Source: a virus
Length of the DNA stretch: 42,584 nucleotides
Direction: 5' to 3' (one strand)
IMG/VR virus record: IMGVR_UViG_3300047476_001660
Coordinates: 1 to 42,584 of that record
Position numbers and translations under genes: made by a program
Part shown: piece after piece, positions 14,659-23,249 of the stretch
Numbering within the stretch: position 1 is the stretch's first letter
Layout: the number at the start of each line of letters is the position of its first letter
The notes under the pieces: generated by a model
What the model saw: the letters and a program-made list of their open reading frames with translations, nothing else
What the model was told of the DNA's origin: nothing
The model's database searches: none

Positions 14659-17097
14659 ATGGCTAACGAAGACGATAAGAGTTCTGGTGCTAATAATTCT
14701 GGAAGCGAAGGCGGAGTCTTACCTCAACCGCTAACCAGCCTTGAAAGACTATTTAATCGCAACCCTCCTGGCACTACAGGAATATTAGATGGAAAAATTA
14801 TTCCGCCTCCTAATCCTGATGGCATATTACCAGAACCGCGTAACATGATTGGGTTTGTCAATGGCGGCACCTTTCTTTTTTCTGGACCAGATGAAAGCAA
14901 TGCAGGTGCACGAACATATTCGGCTGATACTAACATATCAAATGCAATAACACCACCTACTGATTTTTCAAGGGGGTCTTTTAGTCCTCAGTCTTTATCA
15001 GACTCTAGCGGGGGCAGCGGAGGTGGTCCTAGACCAAATCCTTTAAATGAATATGTAAACTATACCTACGGTATTACTTTGTATGCAGCCAAGACCAATG
15101 AGTACACACCGGGGACTGTTAGCGGTGAAGTTATAATTGCTAGTGGTGGTCGTAGAGAAAATCGCAATGCTAATTTTCGAGAAGATTTTTATTTTGAAAA
15201 TTTTAAATTAGAAAGCATCATTGGTCTTAATTCTAAAAGTCGTAGTAGTAATGTAATAACAGCTGAATTTACAGTTATTGAGCCCTACGGTATGACTCTC
15301 ATGGATAGAATACTAGATCTAGCCAATGGCTTTGGGGTTCAAAACTGGTATGAAATGTTGTTTACACTACAGGTTGATTTTCATGCCAATGACGAAAGCG
15401 GCGGAGTTATAAACTCTATACCTGGAGCCACAAAATATTTTCAAGTTGGGTTAATTGGTTGTGATATTAAAGTTGGCTCCAAAGGTGCTGAATATAAATT
15501 CACAGCTATACCATTTAGTCATCATGCTTATCAACAAACTGTTGGTACAACTCCGGCAATGTTTGAGGCCAATGGTGAAACAGTAGGAGAAATTTTTGAT
15601 AGTGAAGCCAAGGGCAGTTTTTGTAAGGCACTAAACGACTTTCATCAAGAACAAGTTAAAAAAGAAAACTACGGGATGGCCGATATTTACAAGTTTGAAA
15701 TTGCGGGATCAATCTCTAGTGCAAAAATTGTAACTAACAAAGATAACGAAATTAAGAGTAGCCCTATGCCCGGCGACAGTGCTCCTATTAGTACCGCTGA
15801 TGCATTGGGTAAAACAAAGAGTGGACAACCAATACCGTTAGTATTAAACAAACAAAGATTTCCAGTTAACGCAGGAACATCTATAATAGATTTTATAAAT
15901 CTGGTAGTTCGAAGCAGTACTTATGTTGAAAATCAAATGAAACCTGGCGGCGGTGGTGATGGAACAATGAAATGGTTCAAAATTGTTCCTGAAATAAAAT
16001 ACGGCGAATTTGATACTAAAAGAAATACTCATCAAAAAACAATTACATATCATGTAATCGAGTATGTAATTTATAATACTAAATTTGTTGATGCACCAGT
16101 GAAACAACCGCCTCAATCTCAATGGTCAAAAGAATATAACTGGATCTATACAGGATTAAACCAAGAAATTTTGGACTTCAATGTTGACTTCAACACAATG
16201 TTCTATACCATGATGACTTCTGACAAAGAAAAACTAGCTAAGGAAGAAGTCAAACCCAATAACGACGAAAACGCAGAAGAAAAAAATAATAAAGGTAGTG
16301 GAACGCCCGAAGGCAAAGGAACAATAGCGCCTCTTAGAAAAAATGTGTTTGCTGGTAATGCTCCTTTGGCTGGCCAGCAACAAGGTAAAAACGATACTAA
16401 AAAAACTGCTTCAAACGATTTCTACAATTCGTTAATGAGTAGTAGTCGTGGTGATATGATTAATGTGCAATTAAAAATTGCCGGTGATCCTGAATTTGTT
16501 AAACAAGATGATATCTATTACGGGCCCAATCAAGGAAGCGGCGACAGTTTAAATATGGACACCGAAGAAGTATATGTAAGTATATTTTTTAGAACTCCAA
16601 CGGATCTAGACCAAGAAACTGGACAGATGGATTTTAACACCTATCCAAGTTCGGTGTTTAGCGGAATTTATCGTGTACTTAAAGTAGATAGTACATTTGA
16701 AAGAGGGCAATTTATACAAAACCTTGACTGCATTAGACTTTTTGGAGAATCTGAAGTAGGCGGATCTAGTGCCGGTGAACGATCTGGCAATGACAGTTTA
16801 GGCAATGCTAGATCGCAGGCTCTCGGTCGGGCAAATCAGCGATCTCTTGAAATGATGAATACCAGTGGCATGGATGTTAGAGCAGAAGATGGGTCGTTGT
16901 CGTTGCTCAAACGAAATCCTGAGACTGGCGAGCTTTACGACCCTGGTCCTATAGATCGTCGTTCCACTGGGCCTATTGAAGGCAATGATGAAGCAGAAGC
17001 TGCACGAGAAACTAGAAGTTTACTAAATCGCTATCCTCCAAATAGACCAGCCACAAATGTTTCGTCGGCTGACACAGAAAATATTTTCTTTGGATAA
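14659..17097 (+). CDS. putative baseplate hub protein, gp27-like by position
   Basis: An 812-aa structural protein between gp53 and gp5. After a disordered Gly/Pro/Ser N-terminal region (about 1-125) there is a beta-rich domain with ENFKLESIIGLNSKSRSSNV and then VIEPYGMTLMDRILDLANGF. Next is NWYEMLFTLQVDFHAND, then SKEYNWIYTGLNQEILDFNV at about 490-510. The VIEPYGxxLxDR...LLxIDF and YIYTGxNxDILxFDIxFN strings recur in marine T4-like virion proteins. T4 places the hub subunit gp27 with gp5, so a gp27 role is likely but rests on context. The Ser/Gly-rich linker (about 535-590) and charged tail (about 695-805) look disordered. Confidence 0.6.
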   Translation: MANEDDKSSGANNSGSEGGVLPQPLTSLERLFNRNPPGTTGILDGKIIPPPNPDGILPEPRNMIGFVNGGTFLFSGPDESNAGARTYSADTNISNAITPPTDFSRGSFSPQSLSDSSGGSGGGPRPNPLNEYVNYTYGITLYAAKTNEYTPGTVSGEVIIASGGRRENRNANFREDFYFENFKLESIIGLNSKSRSSNVITAEFTVIEPYGMTLMDRILDLANGFGVQNWYEMLFTLQVDFHANDESGGVINSIPGATKYFQVGLIGCDIKVGSKGAEYKFTAIPFSHHAYQQTVGTTPAMFEANGETVGEIFDSEAKGSFCKALNDFHQEQVKKENYGMADIYKFEIAGSISSAKIVTNKDNEIKSSPMPGDSAPISTADALGKTKSGQPIPLVLNKQRFPVNAGTSIIDFINLVVRSSTYVENQMKPGGGGDGTMKWFKIVPEIKYGEFDTKRNTHQKTITYHVIEYVIYNTKFVDAPVKQPPQSQWSKEYNWIYTGLNQEILDFNVDFNTMFYTMMTSDKEKLAKEEVKPNNDENAEEKNNKGSGTPEGKGTIAPLRKNVFAGNAPLAGQQQGKNDTKKTASNDFYNSLMSSSRGDMINVQLKIAGDPEFVKQDDIYYGPNQGSGDSLNMDTEEVYVSIFFRTPTDLDQETGQMDFNTYPSSVFSGIYRVLKVDSTFERGQFIQNLDCIRLFGESEVGGSSAGERSGNDSLGNARSQALGRANQRSLEMMNTSGMDVRAEDGSLSLLKRNPETGELYDPGPIDRRSTGPIEGNDEAEAARETRSLLNRYPPNRPATNVSSADTENIFFG

Positions 17098-17108
17098 ATT
17101 AACAAACT

Positions 17109-19274
17109 ATGTCTTTTAACACTGATCGACGAATTGGTACAAAAGTACCAATATTTGCAAGAAGAGAAGACTCTCCTGGAGTCCGAATTGACTCTGGGCC
17201 CTATGTTGGAAAAATTAAAAATAACTTAGATCCAACAATGAGTGGTAGGCTACAGGTTTGGATTCCTGACCTCGGTGGCGACGAAGCTAATCAATTGAAC
17301 TGGCGTACAGTAAGTTATGCTAGTCCATTCTTTGGTGCCTCGGCACAGGATCCTCCAGATAACAAAAAGAAAAGTTACAAGGATGTTAGACATACCTACG
17401 GAATGTGGTTTACACCGCCCGATATAGACAACTATGTTCTGTGTACTTTTGTTGCCGGCGACCCCTTGCGAGGATTTTGGTTTGCCTGCATACCGGCACA
17501 GATTGGACACTATATGGTTCCGGCAATCGGTGGTGGCAAATACGACGACTCAGAAGTAAAAGACTCTGATGTAAAACAGGCTGAAAAAGGGGATCTGGTC
17601 CCTGTTGTTGAGTTTAACGAAAACGCTGAAGAGAGCTGGGAAGACTTTGCTACAAAGAAAAAGCCCATACATGAGGATCACTTTAAGGCAATAATTGAAC
17701 AAGGTTTAAACAAAGATACCACTCGTGGGGTCGTTAGTAGTAGCAGTCAACGAGAAAGTCCTAGTACAGTTTTTGGTATAAACACTCCCGGCCGTCCTAT
17801 CGAAGAAAACGAATTAAAGGTAATTGGACGCAAAGGCGGTCACTCTTTAGTAATGGACGACGGTGATTACCAAGACAAAAACCGTTTGTTCCGATTAAGA
17901 TCATCTGCAGGTCATCAAATAATGATGAATGACAGTGAAGAAGTATTTCACATTATTAACAGCAAAGGCACTGTTTGGATAGAATTAGATAAAGAAGGTA
18001 GTCTAAACATCTATGCTGAAAAAGATCTTAACATTAGAGCCAAGGGCGATTTTAACTTCCACGGTGACAAAGACATGTATATTCATGCCGAAGGTGCATT
18101 TAAGCTATGCGCCAAAAAAGAAATGAATATCGAAGCAAACAGTTTAACTTTAGTTACCAAAGAAAAATCTACTTTTTATGGTAGTGATATTGAAATTGGC
18201 GCAAGTGGGCAAATTAGTTTAAATCCTGGCGGCGAAGGTAGCTTTAGCTGTGGTGGCGACTTGACCCTTAAAGGCGGAACCATAAAACTTAATTCAGGCG
18301 ATGGACCAACTGTTGATAAACCTGATCCAATTAATGTTAACGATCATGCCGACACAGAAAAACAAGGCGCAGACTGGAAAAGCCAAGAAGGTAAAATCAA
18401 GAGCATTGCTAAAAAAGTAACATCGCACGAACCTTGGCCCAGAGACTCTGAAGGAGAAGCAAACCCAGCAGCTGGTAGCGCCGCTAGTGCGTCTGGAGTT
18501 GGAAACAATTCTGGTTCTAATCCTGATGCCAGTACTGCCACAGGATCTCCAGCGGGACCCGGATATGGTAACACTCCGGGATCGGTTAAACCTGGTAGTA
18601 CCGGTGTTGAAACTAACCCTGATGGGTCCACTAAGTGGACCGGGCCGGCAGCTAGTCAAGATACCGGTCCACTAGAAGCCACAGGCAAGTCAGTTAAAAA
18701 CGGAGTAGATCCTAGCTATATGTATCGTAGCGATAATCCTACTCCTACCAGAGGAGTAGGTAACCTTGATGAAACGCAGGTAAAAGCAGTTAAAACACAG
18801 CTGGCCTGGTCCGAAAGTAGATTTAACTACGGAGCAACAGAAGCCGCTAGAGGCAATTACCTAGGCAAATATCAAATGGGTGCCGCAGCGTTAACAGATC
18901 AAGGTTATATCAAACCTGATGCTTATGCCAAGTACGGAACAGCCGCGGTACAGTATCCAAGTAGCTGGACTGGAAAAGACGGAGTAAATTCCAAAGAATC
19001 GTTTTTAGGTAATCCGTCGGTGCAAGAAAAGTCCATGGATCGTCTACTTGAAAAAAATTATAATACCATGACTAGAATTGGTGCTATCAAGCCCGGCGAC
19101 GATCCTAGTACTGTTGGCGGTATGTTAAGTACAGCACACCTATTAGGCGCAGGCGGAGCAAAGACATGGAGAGAAACCGGTCAAGGTCAAGATGCCAACA
19201 GAACAACAGGCGGTACCTATTTCAACAATGGTCGCTATGCTGTTAACACTCTTGGCGGTCGCGGATCAGGTTAA
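17109..19274 (+). CDS. 5: baseplate hub/spike protein gp5 with C-terminal muralytic domain
   Basis: Central puncturing spike. Residues about 18-140 (GPYVGKIKNNLDPTMSGRLQ onward) form the gp5 OB-fold; about 235-385 carry HSLVMDDGD, RLRSSAGHQIMMND, and a run of xIxAxxDxxIxAxGD-type repeats predicting the triple beta-helix needle. A Gly/Ser/Pro linker (about 445-535) leads to a C-terminal domain with QLAWSESRFNYGATE (Glu569), GKYQMGAAALTDQGY (about 586-600) and STAHLLGAGGAKTW, as in lysozyme/transglycosylase-like hydrolases. In T4 the lysozyme domain lies between the OB-fold and the needle, so here it has moved to the end. The catalytic Glu is inferred. Confidence 0.83.
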   Translation: MSFNTDRRIGTKVPIFARREDSPGVRIDSGPYVGKIKNNLDPTMSGRLQVWIPDLGGDEANQLNWRTVSYASPFFGASAQDPPDNKKKSYKDVRHTYGMWFTPPDIDNYVLCTFVAGDPLRGFWFACIPAQIGHYMVPAIGGGKYDDSEVKDSDVKQAEKGDLVPVVEFNENAEESWEDFATKKKPIHEDHFKAIIEQGLNKDTTRGVVSSSSQRESPSTVFGINTPGRPIEENELKVIGRKGGHSLVMDDGDYQDKNRLFRLRSSAGHQIMMNDSEEVFHIINSKGTVWIELDKEGSLNIYAEKDLNIRAKGDFNFHGDKDMYIHAEGAFKLCAKKEMNIEANSLTLVTKEKSTFYGSDIEIGASGQISLNPGGEGSFSCGGDLTLKGGTIKLNSGDGPTVDKPDPINVNDHADTEKQGADWKSQEGKIKSIAKKVTSHEPWPRDSEGEANPAAGSAASASGVGNNSGSNPDASTATGSPAGPGYGNTPGSVKPGSTGVETNPDGSTKWTGPAASQDTGPLEATGKSVKNGVDPSYMYRSDNPTPTRGVGNLDETQVKAVKTQLAWSESRFNYGATEAARGNYLGKYQMGAAALTDQGYIKPDAYAKYGTAAVQYPSSWTGKDGVNSKESFLGNPSVQEKSMDRLLEKNYNTMTRIGAIKPGDDPSTVGGMLSTAHLLGAGGAKTWRETGQGQDANRTTGGTYFNNGRYAVNTLGGRGSG

Positions 19275-19282
19275 ATAATATT

Positions 19283-19660
19283 ATGACTACATATTTTGGA
19301 TTCAGTACCTACAATAGATATCGAAAATTCAATCTTACAGACTTTGAGCTAGTAAGACAGGATCTCTTTAACCATTTCTCTATTAGAAAAGGTCAGAAAT
19401 TAATGAATCCTAGATTTGGAACAATAATATGGGATGTACTATTTGAACCATTAACAGAAGAGATTAGAGCACTAATTGTTGATGATGTTAAGGCAGTAGT
19501 CAATTACGATCCTAGAATTGAAACAGACAATGTAACAATTACAGAATATGAACACGGAATACAAATTGAGTTAGAGTTAAGATATGTGTTAACTAGCCAA
19601 GTTGAAAAAATGGCTTTGCAATTTGACAAGCAATCAAAAGTTCTGACTATTGTGGGTTAA
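19283..19660 (+). CDS. 25: baseplate wedge protein gp25 (gpW/gp25 family)
   Basis: Wedge subunit that anchors the first sheath ring. The 125 aa (T4 132) contain DLFNHFSIRKGQKLMNPRFG, then TIIWDVLFEPLTEEIRALIV and VNYDPRIETDNVTI, the standard GPW/gp25 pattern (RxGxxxMxPxFGxxIxxxLFEP). It starts 9 nt after the gp5 stop. The T4 order 25-6-7 is kept. Confidence 0.93.
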   Translation: MTTYFGFSTYNRYRKFNLTDFELVRQDLFNHFSIRKGQKLMNPRFGTIIWDVLFEPLTEEIRALIVDDVKAVVNYDPRIETDNVTITEYEHGIQIELELRYVLTSQVEKMALQFDKQSKVLTIVG

Positions 19661-19662
19661 AG

Positions 19663-19687
19663 TACCATATTATTTTACGAATAAATA
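19663..19687 (+). promoter_or_regulatory. composite late promoter: TACCATATTATTTT box plus AATAAATA
   Basis: Same 14-nt box as at 13551 with identical spacing to AATAAATA (19680-19687), 21 nt before the gp6 ATG. The -10-like element has one mismatch from TATAAATA. Confidence 0.6.
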
Positions 19688-19707
19688 CATGAATAGAGAC
19701 GATTAAC

Positions 19708-22700
19708 ATGGCTATTATATCTCGTCAGACTGGATTGCTATCGGCAGAAGATTGGAAAAAGATCTATCAGACTTTCCGCGAAGCCGATTTTACTACTTAC
19801 GATTTTGAAACACTTCGTAAGTCAATGATTGACTATATTAAAATCTACTATCCGGAGGATTTTAACGACTTCACAGAAAGCAGTGAATTTATTGCTTTAA
19901 TTGATCTGATTGCATTCTTAGGTCAGAGTCTTGCTTTCCGAACAGACCTAAACGCCAGAGAAAACTTTCTCGATACAGCCGAAAGAAGAGATAGTGTTTT
20001 AAAGTTGGCTAAATTAATTAGCTATACTCCAAAAAGAAGTGTACCTGCCATTGGTTATATAAAAATTGACAGCGTTTCTACTACCGAAAACATTTTTGAC
20101 AGCGACGGCTTTAATCTAAGTAATGTTATTATCAATTGGTCTGATCCGTCTAACGATAACTGGCTTGAGCAGTTTACCGCAGTATTAAATGCGGCAATTG
20201 TTAATACGCAAATTATTGGTCGTCCATCTAATAGACAAGATATCAATGGTGTAGTAACAGAAGAATACGGTATTAATATTGTTCCAAATATTATTCCAAT
20301 TTACAAGTACGATTCAATTATTGAAAGTACAAAAACAAGTTTTGAATTAGTCAGTGCAACTACCATTGGTAAAAATTATGTCTACGAGTCTGCACCTGAC
20401 TTTAACAAACCTTTTAATTTTTTATACCGCAATGACAATAACGGAAACACCAGTAACAATACCGGATTCTTTTTCTATTTTAAACAAGGCGATATTGCCA
20501 GTATAGATTTCTCAGTAAGTGAAGCTATACCTAACAAAGTCATTGACATTGATGTTAATAATATTAACAATAACGATATTTGGTTGTATAGTTTAAATGC
20601 CGATGGGACCACAAATGAATTATGGACCCGAGTTCCTGCAACATCTGGTGTAAACATTGTTTACAATAATATCAGTGACAAGAATCTTTATCAAGTTACT
20701 ACCCGTGCTAATGATCAAATTAGTCTAGTATTTGGTGACGGATCATTTACAAATATCCCTCAAGGAAACTTTAGACTTTACTACAGAACTGCCAATGGAT
20801 TAAATTACAGGGTTACTCCTGATGAAATGCGTTCTATATCTGTGTCGTTTAATTACATTAGCAGATTAGGTCGAGTCGAAACTATTACATTCCGTGCAAG
20901 TTTAAAATATACTGTGGCTAATGCTTCGGCTAGAGAAACTACTAGCCAGATTAAACAAAAAGCACCACAACAATATTATACACAAAACAGAATGATCACT
21001 GGAGAGGATTATAATATCCTTCCGTATACAACCTTTAGTCAGGTTTTAAAAGTTAAATCAATTAACCGTACTAGCTCGGGTTTGAGTAGATATTTGGATA
21101 TGATTGATACAACTGGAAAGTATTCTAGTACAAATATCTTTGGCGAAGACGGTGTTATCTACAAAAATGATTATGTAAAGTCGTTTACATTTAGTTTCCG
21201 CAGTCAAAATGATATTCAGAATATAGTTTACGATCGTGTAATAAACGATATCATTGCCAGCAAAGAAATGATTCACAAGTATTATTCTCAGGCAGACTCG
21301 ATTACTTTGCCTGGAACAGTATTAACCGCAGGCCAATTTATAATTGGCCGTAGATATATTATTACGCAAGTTGGAACAACAGACTTTACTGCCATTGGTG
21401 CCGGCTCAAATACAGTAGGAACAAATTTTGTTGCTACAGGAACAGGAACTGATACAGGATTTGGTGACGGCGAAGCCTATGATGCAACAGTAGAATGGCA
21501 TCAGAGCTCTGTTGGTAACAATAACTCAACCGGATACTTTGTTAGATTTAATACGCCATACAAAATAGCAACAGCAGTTTCTGGTAATAGCAAGTTCCTT
21601 AGAGTTGGTGCATTAGTTAAATTTGTTGCTCCCAATGGCTATTACTTTACTGCATCTAACAGTCTAGTTGCTGGTACTCCTGACAGAGCCGACGATAAGT
21701 TGGAAATTTACTCTTCTATACTAAGTGTAATCGATGATGGCACCAACAGCGGACTAGGAAACTTCACCAATGGTCAAGGTCCTGTTACTTTAAACGATAG
21801 AATCCCTTCAGGTGCTGTTGTGCACTCAATTATTCCTGTGTACAAGAATAATTTTTCTTCTGGCTTTACTACCACCGTGGTAAATCTTATTAAGAGTTAT
21901 AAAAACTTTGGATTGGCTTACAGTGATGTAACACAAAGTTGGAGATTAATCAGAGATGTTAATCTAGCAAGAGATACAACATGGTTGTTAAAGTTTGAAT
22001 ATAACAGTAACAACGATCAATACCTTGTTAGCCATAAAGGAATTGAATACATATTCCATAGTCCTGTTGAAACAACTTTTTACTTTGATAAGTCGTTAAA
22101 AGTCTATGACAGCAAAGTTGGTCGGGTAATTCAAGATCATATTAACATCCTAAAAACAAATAGCAAGCCCGATGATTACACTCCACTGGGTAAGAATAAA
22201 GTTTGGGCAGTGCATAAACAGTTAGTTGACATCGATGGATACATTGATAGCACAAGAATTTATTTAACTTATGCTGATTCAGACAACGACGGGGTGCCCG
22301 ATGATCCGATGCTGTTTGAGCAGATTGTATCACCATCGACTAATGTTGGTGGCAAGTATGTATTTTTTGAATCAGTAACAGGAACATCATTTAACAGATA
22401 CTTGAATACCAGACTGGTACCCAATGGAGAAATCATTTCAGAATATGCTACATTAACTGAAGCATTGGCTCAAATTGATGTCTATCAAATTGGACAAGTA
22501 TTTTTCCTTACTACTCCTGGTACCTTCCATGCAGTGATACAAGGTACACAAGGCAAGACTCTTGGCACTGCATTAACAAGATTTGCAGCCTTTATAGGTA
22601 GAAGAAACCTTTATTATCAATACAGACATAACAGTCCCAACTCTCGTAGAGTTGATCCTAGTATTAGCAATATCATGGATGTTTACATGCTTACGGCTAA

Positions 22701-23238
22701 TTATGATCGTGCTTATAGAGAGTGGATTCAAGACATATCGAGTGTTGTAGCACAGCCTGACATTCCTACTACAGCAGAATTGGCAGTTGAATTTGGTGAG
22801 TTAAATAACTTAAAAGCAATGAGTGATACAATTGTACTACAACCTGCTAATTATAAACCTATTTTTGGTAGCAAGGCTCATCCAAATTTACAGGCAGTTT
22901 TTAAAGTAGTTAAGAATCCAAACTTAAACATCACTGATGCTGACATTAAGACTTCTGTGATCAGTGCAATTAATCAATATTTTGAAGTTGATAACTGGGA
23001 CTTTGGTGAAACTTTTTACTTCTCTGAATTGGCAGCGTTCTTGCACAAGATGCTAACACCAAATATTGCAAGTATTGTAATAGTTCCTAGAGATAGCTCA
23101 ATCAAGTTTGGAAGCCTACAGCAAATTAATGCTGAAGCAAATGAAATCATTATTAGTGCGGCTACAGTAAACGATGTTGAAATTATCAGTGCGGTTACTG
23201 CAAGTCAACTAAATCAAGGTATAGTCGAAGTTAATTAA
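19708..23238 (+). CDS. 6: baseplate wedge protein gp6 (enlarged)
   Basis: Inner-ring wedge protein that links neighbouring wedges. The N-terminus is diagnostic: DWKKIYQTFREADFTTYDFE, then TLRKSMIDYIKIYYPEDFND and ESSEFIALIDLIAFLGQSLA, with FRTDLNARENFLDTAERRDS. The C-terminal 200 residues (YREWIQDISSVV, LNNLKAMSDTIVLQPANYKP, FYFSELAAFLHKML) also look like the gp6 core. The 1176 aa far exceed T4 gp6 (660). The excess lies in the middle, where a module, GRRYIITQVGTTDFTAIGAG followed by GTNFVATGTG (about 547-580), recurs twice in gp7. It reads directly into gp7 with an 11-nt gap. Confidence 0.92.
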   Translation: MAIISRQTGLLSAEDWKKIYQTFREADFTTYDFETLRKSMIDYIKIYYPEDFNDFTESSEFIALIDLIAFLGQSLAFRTDLNARENFLDTAERRDSVLKLAKLISYTPKRSVPAIGYIKIDSVSTTENIFDSDGFNLSNVIINWSDPSNDNWLEQFTAVLNAAIVNTQIIGRPSNRQDINGVVTEEYGINIVPNIIPIYKYDSIIESTKTSFELVSATTIGKNYVYESAPDFNKPFNFLYRNDNNGNTSNNTGFFFYFKQGDIASIDFSVSEAIPNKVIDIDVNNINNNDIWLYSLNADGTTNELWTRVPATSGVNIVYNNISDKNLYQVTTRANDQISLVFGDGSFTNIPQGNFRLYYRTANGLNYRVTPDEMRSISVSFNYISRLGRVETITFRASLKYTVANASARETTSQIKQKAPQQYYTQNRMITGEDYNILPYTTFSQVLKVKSINRTSSGLSRYLDMIDTTGKYSSTNIFGEDGVIYKNDYVKSFTFSFRSQNDIQNIVYDRVINDIIASKEMIHKYYSQADSITLPGTVLTAGQFIIGRRYIITQVGTTDFTAIGAGSNTVGTNFVATGTGTDTGFGDGEAYDATVEWHQSSVGNNNSTGYFVRFNTPYKIATAVSGNSKFLRVGALVKFVAPNGYYFTASNSLVAGTPDRADDKLEIYSSILSVIDDGTNSGLGNFTNGQGPVTLNDRIPSGAVVHSIIPVYKNNFSSGFTTTVVNLIKSYKNFGLAYSDVTQSWRLIRDVNLARDTTWLLKFEYNSNNDQYLVSHKGIEYIFHSPVETTFYFDKSLKVYDSKVGRVIQDHINILKTNSKPDDYTPLGKNKVWAVHKQLVDIDGYIDSTRIYLTYADSDNDGVPDDPMLFEQIVSPSTNVGGKYVFFESVTGTSFNRYLNTRLVPNGEIISEYATLTEALAQIDVYQIGQVFFLTTPGTFHAVIQGTQGKTLGTALTRFAAFIGRRNLYYQYRHNSPNSRRVDPSISNIMDVYMLTANYDRAYREWIQDISSVVAQPDIPTTAELAVEFGELNNLKAMSDTIVLQPANYKPIFGSKAHPNLQAVFKVVKNPNLNITDADIKTSVISAINQYFEVDNWDFGETFYFSELAAFLHKMLTPNIASIVIVPRDSSIKFGSLQQINAEANEIIISAATVNDVEIISAVTASQLNQGIVEVN

Positions 23239-23249
23239 ACAGGCAAACA

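Noticed and set aside
15889-15898. TATAAATC-type element inside the gp27-like gene
   Set aside because: Within coding sequence with no following gene start; shows that single-mismatch late boxes arise by chance here.
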